Shown: positions 1 to 7,977 of the stretch, piece by piece
Layout of the letters: every line of letters starts with the position of its first letter
Position numbering within the stretch: the first letter of the stretch is position 1
From: Cephalothrix spiralis
Lineage: Eukaryota > Nemertea > Palaeonemertea > Archinemertea > Cephalotrichidae
Assembly (NCBI GenBank): GCA_032353305.1
Contig: JAUCNG010406360.1
Span: 1 to 10,380, forward strand
Reading direction: 5' to 3'
Length of the DNA stretch: 10,380 bases
The notes under the pieces: model-generated
The model's database searches: none
What the model was told of the DNA's origin: nothing
The model's input: only the letters and a program-made list of their open reading frames with translations
Program-made: the position numbers and the translations under genes

Positions 1-189
1 TGGCGGCCATCTTGGATTTTGCCATGGAGAGACATGTATTACTACTAGCTCCGTCGCGCCAGTGGCGTATTTTTATCGTTTATCACCCAGTTATTGACCA
101 CTGTGTGATAGCTCGTAGTAGACCTATTGATGCAGATGGCATAGTCTGCCCAATGTTGTAAGAGGGGGCGAAGGGGGGGGGGTCCTCTT

Positions 190-262
190 CCCGCTTCCGT
201 AAGCAACAAAACGTGATATCCCGTTTCCGTAAGCTAAAAAACGTGATTTCCCGTTTCCGTTA
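190..262. repeat. 30-bp tandem repeat at left end of the TIR element
   Basis: Two near-identical 30-bp units start at 190 and 220, and a partial third starts at 250. Each begins CCCGYTTCCGTWAG and the full units continue into an AACGTGAT word. The array lies just inside the left terminus of the 163-1384 element. The same CCCGYYTCCG core recurs near its right end, so this is a subterminal repeat array and not an unrelated satellite. Confidence 0.8.
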
Positions 263-364
263 TGAAAACATGCAGCTCCTCCTGCTCCCGCGTTACTGAT
301 TCTGGATACTAAAGCCTTATTTATTTATTTAGCTTATAGCCCTCCTTAGCTGAGGCGAGAGAAA

Positions 365-690
365 GTTTAAAAATTAAGGGTTATATACTCGTTGCCTTTG
401 AGCAGCACAATTTAGATTCAAAGGACATCATTTCACCAAAAAATGTATTAGGACAACTTTAGGTTAAATTTGTAGCTAAAAATCTGCTATTTTTGCGCGC
501 CTTCTTTCAAATACAATAATATTTTTTTTGAAAATTTAGGGTCATAATCGCGATTTTTGAAGCACAATTTAGATTGATAGTACATATACATTTTACATGT
601 ATAAGGACAAAGAATACATATAAAAAAACTGTTATTTTGCGCGTCTGCTTAGGCCTACACAAACAATATTCAATGATGTATTGTATTCTA
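365..690. repeat. Diverged two-copy direct duplication, unit about 157 bp
   Basis: GCACAATTTAGATT occurs at 405 and again at 562. The alignment continues on both sides with the same order of landmarks: an AATTWAGGGT word before it, then a GGACAT or GTACAT word, an AGGACAA word, CTGYTATTTTTGCGCG-like sequence and an ACAATAWT word. The offset stays close to 157 bp, so this is one tandem duplication that has since diverged. It forms part of the body of the 163-1384 element and shows no coding potential in either copy. Confidence 0.65.
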
Positions 691-1167
691 GCCGAGCAAA
701 GCGAGGCGAGGAAAATTTTTATCATTTGATAAGGTAAAAAGCTTCCATTTCAATTCTAAATAACGTAGAAAACCACTTTCTTTTAAAGAAGGATTACCAA
801 GAAATTTTCCAAAAGTAGGACAGGCTAAGGAAGATTACAATCCCATCAGAGCGTGTGCGGGGAGCTGCTATTGCAAGGTTTATGACCCTCAACCCGCAGC
901 TGCTCGCTATTATGAAATATGATATAATACCATAGGAACGAGGATGGGTTTATGATTATCAAAATAATAGGATCAACAAATATATAAATAATATAGGAAA
1001 ATCATGTAACGATCTAGGCTACTCTTGGAAGCTAAGCGATTTTAGGGGTTCTAAATGCCAAAAATGGGCCAAATAATATTGTAATAAGATAAATATGTAG
1101 GCCTAATATACGTGGTATATATAATATAGATTTAACCCCTTATATTTTTTTCTTTGCTTTACGAAAT

Positions 1168-1362
1168 CCCGTCTCCGTTACCGTTATTGTTCCAATTGAT
1201 CCATTTCCCGTTTCCGTTACCGTTATTATTCCATTTCCCGTCTCCGCTACCGTTCCCTGACCCCGTTCTGCATACATTTTTTCAAATCCCGTCTCCGTCT
1301 TCCGAACTTAAATTCTCAAAATCCCGCCTCCGAAAGCGATTTTAGGGCTTTTCCCGCTTCCG
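1168..1362. repeat. Subterminal CCCGYYTCCG repeat cluster near right end
   Basis: Six copies of CCCGYYTCCG start at 1168, 1207, 1237, 1288, 1323 and 1353, all on the + strand, with spacings of 39, 30, 51, 35 and 30 bp. Several are followed by TTACCGTTATT. The motif matches the left-end array at 190, 220 and 250. The open frame through this stretch is low-complexity (Pro, Leu, Phe, Ser) and comes from the repeat, so it is not called as a gene. Confidence 0.75.
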
Positions 1363-1391
1363 TTCTGACCCCTTCACCCCCCTCTTGTAAG

Positions 1392-2742
1392 CTAATACCG
1401 CGCCGTTATTAACCCTAAATTGATTTTACTATAGGCAGAGAAAAATTCCGGAGGCTATATTCGAACCAAGGAACCCTAGTCGAGAACTGGACTAACAGCT
1501 GCTGCCATGTATACAGTATCTCTCTAGAAGTTTTCGCTTGCATCACCATTCGTCAATTACTGCAATCGCAAAGGATTCAAATTACCAGATTCTTATCAGA
1601 TGTCGCTAAACTAGTGTTATGTTCGCGTTGATCGCTCTAAATGACTGTATTTGATTGAGGCAGATGGCGTGTTTCTACTGAGTTGCTCAGTGGAACAGCG
1701 ACACTGGGGAAGCTCGAATGTGAAGCTTCTCGGCTAATCCGCAATCATTGAAGCTGCTCTCGATATTCATTTCTAATTCTTTTGCTTACCGCAATCGACT
1801 ATAATTCAGCATGCTCAGGTTTAATACAAGGAGTACAAAATAATTTTACCTCGAGTTTGCTTAAATTTCAACTTATTATTCCCTGCTAAATTTGGCCCAC
1901 TATTGCTAACCGGCCGCGAATGTTTTTTTCAACAGGTTTGAAAAAACCTATTAAATCACATTTACTTTTTACATTTACTTCTTCCGTCCTATAATCTTAA
2001 TTTTTCTAGACCGCTCAGATGCTGAGAAAACACTCTTTACACGCGTCAGTAGAATGAAAAAAATGAACCTGGTCACAACCCGTAGATTGACGGAAATCGA
2101 TTGCTTTGGTTATTTCGATAACACATGACTAGCTCACAGCGCGGTGTAATTTCTTTTGTTTTTATAAAGATATACTACAGAGTTATCATTAAATCTTGGA
2201 CGAACCATTAAACTATCTAGATATCAATAAATCTATATATTTCATGATGAAATATTTATAGCAAGCGATCGATTCCGAGTCAAATGTATGTGAGTTAGCT
2301 CTGTATGTGTCGGGGATCCCCCGATTTATAGTGCTATAATTTCAAGTGTCAGATTAGAAACTTCTTTTCATGAAGTGTTTAAGTTACATTTGTAAGCCAG
2401 AGGCCGTGTTTTCTTTCATTCATGTTTCTAAAGAAAACATTAGCCTTTGCTCAACTATAGATGTCAAAAGTCATTCAAGTGTCCATCTTAAGTAAATCCT
2501 TGATTACTTTTGAAGATTTTATCAATAGGATAAGAGTTTCTATAGCTATAAATGTATATTTTTAGCTTAACGTCCTCAGCAATTTTGTTTGTAAACAAAC
2601 ATTGATGTGTAAAAACCCAAGGACAGGACATTTATATTACCCGACTTAAGTTGTTATTTGGCTACATTTTGCTGAAAATAACCATCCTTGTTCTAAGTTT
2701 AGCGCTGCTTATCGATGGATTACACCGACTCCCTCAGCACTA
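1392..2742. other. Non-coding stretch without a recognisable gene
   Basis: I find no gene here. The stretch holds a tRNA-like relic near its start, AT-rich sequence, and small palindromes such as 2237-2255 (ATATTTCAT, one base, ATGAAATAT) and a near-palindrome TCGGGGATCCCCCGA around 2309. It lies upstream of the SCAMP exons and may be intron or intergenic DNA; the sequence does not decide between these. Confidence 0.5.
1452..1505 (-). pseudogene. Possible tRNA-derived (SINE-type) relic
   Basis: Read on the minus strand, this segment has a good RNA polymerase III B-box-like word, GGTTCGAAT (plus 1459-1467). About 30 bases upstream lies an A-box-like stretch (GCAGCTGTTAGTCCAG), and between them is an anticodon-arm-like segment, CCAGTTCTCGACTAGG. 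No convincing acceptor stem closes it. It is best read as a degenerate tRNA-derived SINE head and not a working tRNA. A chance match to a short B-box motif is possible. Confidence 0.35.
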
Positions 2743-3154
2743 ATGCACTGGTCACTGTTCCTGGTGCCCCCCCCCCCCCCCCTCCTCAGCCTTCGACGCT
2801 CAAAAGACGCATTTCGCCTTTTTTTGCAAGTACTACAAGGCTTCGTCCAGCATTCGACATCCTTTCACCTGAAATAAAGTAATCTTCGACACAGATTCAC
2901 TAATACATCAGCCTATATACACCAGCACATTCGACATAAATGGTGATGAACTATTAAGAAACAATAATTATCAGCCATACCAAAAGCTAATGACTAGTCA
3001 TTAGCTTTTGGTCAGACACTTCGACTCTTTTCCGACGCCAAAATTTTAGAGCTTCGGCAATATTTTTGTTTTTTTTAAATCGTTAGTCAAGCAGTCGACG
3101 CCAATTCACCGTCGAAGGCTGAGGGGGAGTCAGTTTGAACATTGACCGGTGCAT
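2743..3154. mobile_element. TIR element (PIF/Harbinger-like MITE?) with TAA flanks
   Basis: The left end ATGCACTGGTCACTGTTC (2743-2760) and the reverse complement of the right end ATGCACCGGTCAATGTTC (3137-3154) match at 16 of 18 positions. A second inner block, CCTCAGCCTTCGACG, is perfect at 2784-2798 and inverted at 3110-3124. If the repeat is read as TGCAC...GTGCA, it is flanked by TAA on both sides (2741-2743 and 3154-3156), the 3-bp target type typical of PIF/Harbinger elements. The left arm carries a run of 16 C at 2767-2782. A perfect 34-bp palindrome sits in the middle, and TTCGAC is repeated through the interior. There is no transposase frame. The superfamily is inferred from the 3-bp flank only. 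Confidence 0.65.
2979..3012. repeat. Perfect 34-bp palindrome without spacer
   Basis: The half-site ACCAAAAGCTAATGACT (2979-2995) is followed at once by its exact reverse complement (2996-3012), with no unpaired centre. It lies close to the middle of the 2743-3154 element. Such a sequence can extrude as a cruciform, or form a hairpin in single strands. No protein that would bind it can be named from the sequence. Confidence 0.95.
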
Positions 3155-3155
3155 A

Positions 3156-3496
3156 AGCTGTTTTTGAAAAAAATCAAAATATTGACTTAGTAAAATATTT
3201 GAAAATTAGAGTGTAAAATTAGTTATGCTTGATTCTATACACCGAAAGTATTTTGCTAAAATCAATATTTAATTTATTTTAATTCACTATTATTTTTATC
3301 TAAATATGTTTCTTTATTATCTAATGATTATGTTAGTATTGTTACTATTAATTCATGTGCCATATAAAGAAGAAACTAATGAAGAAACATTTTGATTTTA
3401 GCAAAATACTTTCAGTGTATAGAATCAAGCTATACAAATCTTACACTCTAATTTTCAAATATTAAGTCGACATTATGAATTTTTTCAAAAACAGCT
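3156..3496. mobile_element. Foldback (long-TIR) element with TA flanks
   Basis: The arms span 3156-3265 and 3391-3496, about 110 bp each. Both begin AGCTGTTTTTGAAAAAA and both contain TATTTGAAAATTAGAGTGTA, GCTTGATTCTATACAC and GAAAGTATTTTGCTAAAATC in the same order. Small substitutions and one indel separate them. TA dinucleotides lie outside both ends (3154-3155 and 3497-3498), which fits a Tc1/mariner-type target but is weak evidence because TA is common here. The ~125-bp loop is AT-rich and continues the inverted symmetry in part (ATGTTTCTTTATTA near 3306 against GAAGAAACAT near 3381). There is no open frame. The element abuts the 2743-3154 element so closely that the two share the TAA at 3154-3156. 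Confidence 0.75.
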
Positions 3497-3628
3497 TAAT
3501 GATTGTGTAGGCGAATTTTGGTATAGGCTTCATGTTGCTGCTATTGATATTAATGAAAATATTCAATTTTGAATCAGGAAATGGTATATATTTTCCTCCT
3601 TTAGATTGCCTATTTTGTTAATTGAGTC

Positions 3629-4750
3629 TAATCAACCTACGCGGTTCACCCGTCGCCATAAAAAGTTGAATAAAATAACACCTCGCCATATTTTTGCCTT
3701 TACATAGCTGAGGGCCTTCTTTGAACCTAGAGCGAAGGAGTTAAAAAAAAGTCCTCAATGTTTCCGATAAATACGCATGCGCAGTTGAGTTTAAGGGATG
3801 CACATGCGCAAATCACTAAAACAAGATTGGATTCCGGTTAATTATGGGTATGGTTCTATCTATCCACAATACATATTCTATGGTCTAAAATGATTTTTTC
3901 TCCTTCGCTTTTAAGGTATGTGCACGGAGTTAGCATGAAAATTTTGAAATATTTTTTATTGCATATATTGATCCCTTTAGTTAAAGAGGATCAATTTCGT
4001 GTAAAATTTTCGTGCCTGCATGTTGAGGAAGTCTCTAAAAAATTGTTTGTTTTCTTCCTGTCGTATAACAGGTGGGATGATTGGAATCGCAAAGTGTCAA
4101 TTTTAAGGCACTCGGAAATTCATCAGTTTTGTTTCATTCAAATTTAAATAGCTCTCTGACGGATCATCGGATCCTCTTACAACTTCGCAGGTCTCTTCCT
4201 TATAAGATTATCTAAAATGAATCCTCGACGTTTTTTTATATCTTTTTTTATTTTTTGAGAAATAAGAAATTTTATGTTGAAGAAAAAAACATTTTATTAC
4301 AAAAACTTTTATGTCAAATTTCTCAAAAAATATAAAAGATATAAAAAAACGACGAGGTTGCATTTTAGATAATCTTATATGGAAGAGACCTGCGAATGTT
4401 TAAGAGGACCCAATGATCCGTCTGACAGCTATTTTAATTGGAATGCAACAAACCCAATGAATTTTCGACTGCCATTTTGCGATTTCAATCATCCCACCTG
4501 CCATATAAAAGAAAGAAAACAAACTATTTTTAAGGGACTTCCTCAACATGTAGGCACGAGATTTTTACACGAAAATTATCCTCTTTAACTAAAGAAAAAA
4601 ATTAAATGCAATAAAAAAAAATCAATTTTTTTTGCTATCTGCGTGCACATACCATAAGGTTCTGAAAGGCCCTCAGCTACGTATAGGCAGCGATGTGTTC
4701 TTTCATTCAACTTTTTACAGCGCGAGTAAACCGTGCCTAGATATTAATCC
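3629..4750. mobile_element. Large foldback element, about 1.1 kb, arms about 440 bp
   Basis: Apart from the insertion described separately, the left arm (3629-4263) is the inverted counterpart of the right arm (4318-4750). Shared landmarks from outside inwards are AAAAAGTTGAAT, AGCTGAGGGCCTT, GGTATGTGCACG, TTTAGTTAAAGAGGAT, ATGTTGAGGAAGTC, CAGGTGGGATGATT, CTGACGGATCAT or CAGACGGATCAT, TCGCAGGTCTCTTCC, ATAAGATTATCTAAAATG and TTTTTTGAGAAAT. The spacer between arms is about 54 bp of AT-rich sequence. The outer boundary is gradual, so the ends are uncertain by perhaps 20 bp, and no target duplication is clear. The arms carry a few 60-85-codon open frames on the + strand, but these fall in mirrored repeat DNA, resemble no family I know and are treated as chance. 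It could be a foldback transposon or an inverted duplication. Confidence 0.8.
3730..3911. mobile_element. Small TIR element nested in the left arm of the foldback, TA flanks
   Basis: This ~182-bp block is absent from the matching place in the right arm of the 3629-4750 foldback: the left arm runs GAACCTA, block, AGGTATGTGC, whereas the right arm (reversed) runs GAACCTTATGGTATGTGC. Its ends are inverted repeats: AGCGAAGGAG at 3731-3740 and CTCCTTCGCTT at 3900-3910, followed internally by A-rich and T-rich runs. TA flanks both sides (3728-3729 and 3912-3913). It carries two ATGCGCA words (one in CGCATGCGCA near 3774, one near 3804), which resemble the metazoan NRF-1 core, but no function can be claimed. 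The comparison between the arms is direct evidence that this is an insertion younger than the foldback itself. Confidence 0.75.
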
Positions 4751-4781
4751 TTAATTCATAACACATTGAATTTACTACCTA

Positions 4782-5173
4782 AACAGGATGGCCCTTGAAA
4801 TCCTGGAAAAGTCGGATTAAGGCAAAAAAGTCAGTGAATTTTCAGGGAATCAGTCAAAAATAACAAAAACTTGAGAAGTCAGGGAATTGTTCAGTTGTCT
4901 AGTTTTAAAAAAAATGCATGGTTAGAAATACTTGCTTCCTCCCGATGGAAAGTGGTGTCGAGACTGGGTATCGATCCAGGGACCCCTGGATTACAACGCC
5001 AGCGCTCTGACCACCTAGCCACCGAGGCACTAGACACTTGCCTATGCTATTGGTATAGACCTAAAATCTTATTTTTACCTGGAATGAACTGATTTTCTTT
5101 GAAAAATGATTTTTCCTAGAAGAATGTTTTTTCCTTGAAAAATCAGATAACGAAAAAGAGTTGCCATCCTGTT
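4782..5173. mobile_element. TIR element enclosing a tRNA-like core
   Basis: AACAGGATGGC at 4782-4792 is repeated perfectly in inverted form at 5163-5173. Inside both ends lie related runs of short words built on CCTTGAAA, TCCTGGAAAAGTC, CAGGGAAT and TTTTCCTTGAAAAATC. I associate this texture with a dispersed repeat common in invertebrate genomes (from memory, not checked). A degenerate tRNA-like sequence on the minus strand occupies the centre. No flanking duplication is evident. There is no coding capacity beyond a chance frame through the tRNA-like part. Alternatives are a composite of a SINE inserted into a TIR element, or one family that carries the tRNA-like module as standard. Confidence 0.55.
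4954..5030 (-). pseudogene. Degenerate tRNA-Thr(TGT)-like sequence, probably SINE-derived
   Basis: On the minus strand the segment starts GTGCCTCGG, then shows an A-box TGGCTAGGTGG (plus 5011-5021). An anticodon arm follows: CTGGC, loop GTTGTAA with TGT in the anticodon position (plus 4993-4995), TCCAG. A B-box-like GGATCGATACC follows (plus 4967-4977). An ACCA lies just beyond the 3' end. The anticodon stem pairs at four of five positions, but the acceptor and T stems pair poorly and the B-box departs from the GGTTCGANTCC consensus at the second T (A here) and next to the final CC. A functional tRNA is therefore unlikely. It sits inside the 4782-5173 element, which supports a mobile tRNA-derived origin. 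Confidence 0.6.
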
Positions 5174-5326
5174 GAAGAAACCCTCCAGTTTATTCTCCAA
5201 TTTGTTTCTTTCAATCAAATTATTATTTATGATTCTTTTACATTCCCTTTTTTGAAAATAAATTATTCTCTTTATTCTATGTCTATAATAAAATCACTAT
5301 CGAATTATAGTTTAAGAACTGTTTGA

Positions 5327-5537
5327 CAGGAGCGGATTTCGTGATGGGCCTGGCCTGTCTGTATGGTCTGAGCCCAATCCCTGAAAACCTCCTGATAAAT
5401 AATCTTATCCAATAGTACTATTAAATTTTGTTTTATTCAAAGGTCGGCTTAGCATAACTACTGCTAATTCTAAAATGTTTAGCTCATAACAAGTCTATAA
5501 GAGCCCACCCCTAAATTTTATTATAGATCCGCCCCTG
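5327..5537. mobile_element. hAT-type MITE with 8-bp target-site duplication
   Basis: The left end CAGGAGCGGAT and the reversed right end CAGGGGCGGAT match at 10 of 11 bases and have the CAGGGGCGGAT form familiar from hAT-superfamily termini. The 8 bp immediately outside are CTGTTTGA (5319-5326) and CTGTTTGG (5538-5545), a 7-of-8 match, and 8 bp is the hAT target-duplication length. At 211 bp it has no coding capacity and would depend on a hAT transposase from elsewhere. The single mismatches in TIR and target site suggest a moderately old insertion. The agreement of terminus sequence, duplication length and overall size makes this the best-classified element of the window. Confidence 0.85.
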
Positions 5538-6452
5538 CTGTTTGGTCTGTTGCACCACGCCCGAAACGGTATGTAACTGTAAAGGGGCCTTTTGATATTT
5601 TTTATGGTTTTTTCTTAAAATTTTGACAATACATTTCTTCCCCCTTATACATTGTATTATTATTCCCATGTCCCATTTCTAAATATTTTTATTTTATTCT
5701 GGTTTATTTTATATCGATACCCTTAACTAAGTTCCAGTAACTTGTGTGATACCATGTCCCTTGTTATTTTTAATTGAATTATTTTTATTCGGATTTTACG
5801 ATTTCATTTTATATTTTCTTTGTGGGTATAAATATAGGAATTATTTAGTCATAATATTTAAGTGAAATCGTGCTACTCCATTAACTGTGTCACTGAATTT
5901 TAAAAATGATAAACCGTAGCTTGCCACATTATATCTTTAACCAGGGGTCTTAACCCCTGCTTTTAACTAACCCATTTATCAATTGACCATGTCTTAAAGC
6001 AAGATAGTTACGCTCTGTGAAAAAAGCTTGAAAGCTTGAAAAAAAATCAAGCAGGGAGGAATCATTTAAATAATTATATTTAAAACAAAATTGTCCTCAG
6101 CTGCTGTCCTGCGAATTATTTAAATTTATTTATTTCTATCATAACTATTGGTTTGCGATACAGATTTATATTATAAACAAATATAATAAAAAATGTAATT
6201 TTTAACGTTTTTGGATGTAACTTAGTCTGGATTAATTCTACATGTTGCAAAAGTTGTGGAAAACGCTGGAAAATATTTTCGGTCATGGGGTTACCCTTAA
6301 GAGCCGGGAAAATTGCTAAAAGGGGACCCTAAAATTATTGCAAAAAGGGAGTTTCTCGGAAAAAATTGCAAATTGGTCCCGTAAAATGATTTTGCAAAAG
6401 AAAGGGCAAAAGTGTTTCAAATCCTTTTCTTGACTTCCCTCTCCCTGAAATA
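5538..6452. other. AT-rich non-coding stretch
   Basis: No gene is seen. A neat hairpin lies at 5942-5959 (CAGGGGT, loop CTTA, ACCCCTG), and a GCTTGA...TCAAGC stem lies around 6039. The last part (6300-6450) is purine-rich on the + strand with several AAAATTGC and GGGACC words. The open frame on the minus strand between 6316 and 6540 crosses into the neighbouring mariner-type element and shows no family resemblance. The stretch probably belongs to the intron upstream of the SCAMP exon. Confidence 0.5.
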
Positions 6453-7026
6453 CAGTGCTTGGAGTAGTTCCGCAAATTTGAGCGTCTGCTGTCAACAGTT
6501 CAAACCTTATCAAATGTGTAAAGCAACTTGTTTTTAACATTTCAGGAAAATATTAGACTTTGTTTCATCTGGCCGGAGAAATTGATCTCGAAATTTTTTT
6601 CATAGTTCGACGCCATTTTGCTAGTTCCAGAAGATCAAATAATCCTTCATTGACGTTTAAATTATGGTTTTAAATAATACAAATAAAAATATATTGTTGC
6701 TTCATGTTAATTTGGGTATTGTTAAGTCAATTTAGCGAAAATTGAAATTAATTTGATGATTCCAACTTTGAAATATTAGGAAACAAACTTGGCACTTTTT
6801 TTCGAAAATTTCCAAAATGGCGCCCATTTGAACTCGTTTGAACCCGTTTTTAAAACACTGTTTTAAAATCAATTCAGTAAACATCAGGAAGTCGTTTTTT
6901 GAGATGAAAGGTAAAAACCTGAATTTCATCCCAGATATTCAACATTTTAGAAATCTCAATAATTTAGAACTACATAGCTCGGACATCTCCGTAACTGGCT
7001 CAATTCCGGAACTACTCCAAGCACTG
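6453..7026. mobile_element. Tc1/mariner-type MITE with TA flanks
   Basis: A perfect 20-bp terminal inverted repeat, CAGTGCTTGGAGTAGTTCCG, lies at 6453-6472 and inverted at 7007-7026. TA dinucleotides flank both ends (6451-6452 and 7027-7028), the Tc1/mariner target duplication. The TACAGTGC-style start is also typical of that superfamily. Homology between the arms continues weakly for about 10 bp (AATTTGAGC against AATTGAGCC), and CGCCATTTTG / CAAAATGGCG forms a further inverted pair at 6610-6619 and 6813-6822. At 574 bp there is room only for small frames, such as one of 63 codons that ends across the right terminus, and none resembles a transposase. The right end lies 76 bp before the acceptor-side exon boundary of the SCAMP exon, so the insertion is intronic and leaves the polypyrimidine tract intact. 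Confidence 0.85.
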
Positions 7027-7102
7027 TAATTATCATAAACCTATAAAAAATGATTTACTGGTTATTTCTTCTACTTATATGTCCATTTTCTTATCTTTTC
7101 AG

Positions 7103-7204
7103 GAGCGATAGTTCTTTCAATTTTTTTGTTTTTTTCTTTGTATTCTTCTTCCAATTTTGCGCTAATGTCATCCAAAGTATTGGGATCTCCAGCTGGGGTA
7201 CTTG
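7103..7204 (+). CDS. SCAMP: SCAMP internal exon: transmembrane helix 3 (partial gene)
   Basis: SCAMPs are four-helix membrane proteins of the post-Golgi and endosomal recycling system that act in vesicle trafficking and exocytosis. This exon follows a strong acceptor (pyrimidine-rich TTTTCTTATCTTTTCAG) and ends at CTTG|GTAAGT. In the open phase it gives [13 protein letters not shown], then [20 protein letters not shown]. The start SDSSFNF and the pattern QF..NVIQ.IGI..WG are hallmarks of the segment from the cytosolic loop through TM3 to the TM3-TM4 turn. The leading G would complete an Arg codon (AG|G) from the preceding exon, as expected from the family's [10 protein letters not shown] junction. 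That exon, which should carry the CWYRP E peptide, is not found in the window. The other two phases contain early stops or lack family similarity. The paralogue cannot be assigned from this fragment. Confidence 0.93.
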
Positions 7205-7977
7205 GTAAGTTAAAAATAAATTATTTTTCATTTTTTTATCCTATATAGAATTCGATTAATGAAATCATCTTTACAAGTCTTTTGTTACATAATAAAAGAA
7301 TATCGCATTTTGATAAAATACTAAGGTAACACTAACGCATTGCATACTCTGAAACGATCTAGCGATTATCTTGTGTAAAATAATAGTGAACCTCTTGGTT
7401 TGACACTGTTATTTGAGAGACCTTTTTTTAATTGTGAATTATATTTTTGCCATAAAATCATACAATAGTAATTAGAAAATACATATAGTAAGTCTTTTTC
7501 ACGACAAATTATTTGTCGCGAATGATATACATGTATTTATTTTGCGCTTGATCGGGGACAATTTATAAATGGTCAGGGAGTTTTGAAGATGAAATATTTG
7601 TCCCCTGTTGTATTGGTCACCCAGCTGTTTTGACTCTGATAGGGATGCGAGTGTTAAGTTAGTTAAGTCTCGGATTTCATATTTTAGCTGACTCTGAAAA
7701 TTAAGAGCTAGCGGCGCGCCCCCGCGATCCTCGTTCCTAATCCGAATCGCGTGGGCTTACCGAAATATCAAAATTTGTTTTGATATAAACTCTAGGTCTG
7801 CAGAGTAATATCATGGAATCTTTCACGAAACTTTCTATTCATATACGCTAGATTTGTTTACTGTATAAAGAAATCTGAAATTATTATTTTCAGATATTTA
7901 TCTTGTGACGTTTTGTCAGATTGGTATTAATGTTCAAATATATATTTAATGCTGATAAATATAAAAGTTTGAGACCT

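Larger units (their letters stand above)
163..1384. mobile_element. Non-autonomous TIR DNA element, about 1.2 kb, with subterminal repeat arrays
   Basis: The left end reads AGGGGGCGAAGGGG and the reverse complement of the right end reads GAGGGGGGTGAAGGGG, giving short, imperfect, G-rich terminal inverted repeats. The same 7-bp word TTGTAAG sits directly outside each end (156-162 and 1385-1391), as expected for a target-site duplication. Just inside both ends lie several copies of CCCGYYTCCG, all in the same orientation. The central ~900 bp is AT-rich, contains a two-copy ~157-bp duplication and has no transposase-sized reading frame, so the element must be mobilised in trans if it is mobile at all. 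A 7-8 bp duplication would suit a hAT-like superfamily, but the termini are not a textbook hAT end, so the superfamily is left open. The boundaries rest on the TIR plus direct repeat; either could shift by one or two bases. Confidence 0.6.

Noticed and set aside
188-262. CRISPR-like regular repeats
   Set aside because: There are two and a half 30-bp tandem units with no unique spacers, in animal-type DNA.
764-919. 52-codon open stretch with a GC-richer patch, reading ...CAGSCYCKVYDPQPAAARYYEI
   Set aside because: It has no start codon, no splice sites at its borders and no recognised domain, and it sits in the body of a non-autonomous element.
1154-1345. 63-codon frame rich in Pro, Leu, Phe and Ser
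   Set aside because: It is the translation of the CCCGYYTCCG subterminal repeats in a mobile element.
3890-4588. Frames of 85 and 69 codons on the + strand
   Set aside because: They lie in opposite arms of the foldback, are not conserved as proteins between the arms, and match no family known to me.
5040-5080. Apparent CYWYRP in one frame, recalling the SCAMP E peptide CWYRP
   Set aside because: The frame upstream runs through the tRNA-like sequence, not through TM2, no splice sites fit, and the site lies inside the 4782-5173 repeat. It is judged a coincidence.
5942-5965. Stem-loop followed by TTTT, resembling a bacterial terminator
   Set aside because: The context is a eukaryotic intron-like region with no gene ending there, so it is a chance hairpin.
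6838-7029. 63-codon frame with leucine-rich look near its end
   Set aside because: It ends across the right terminal inverted repeat of the mariner-type MITE, which supplies its last residues, and the similarity to leucine-rich repeats is too short.
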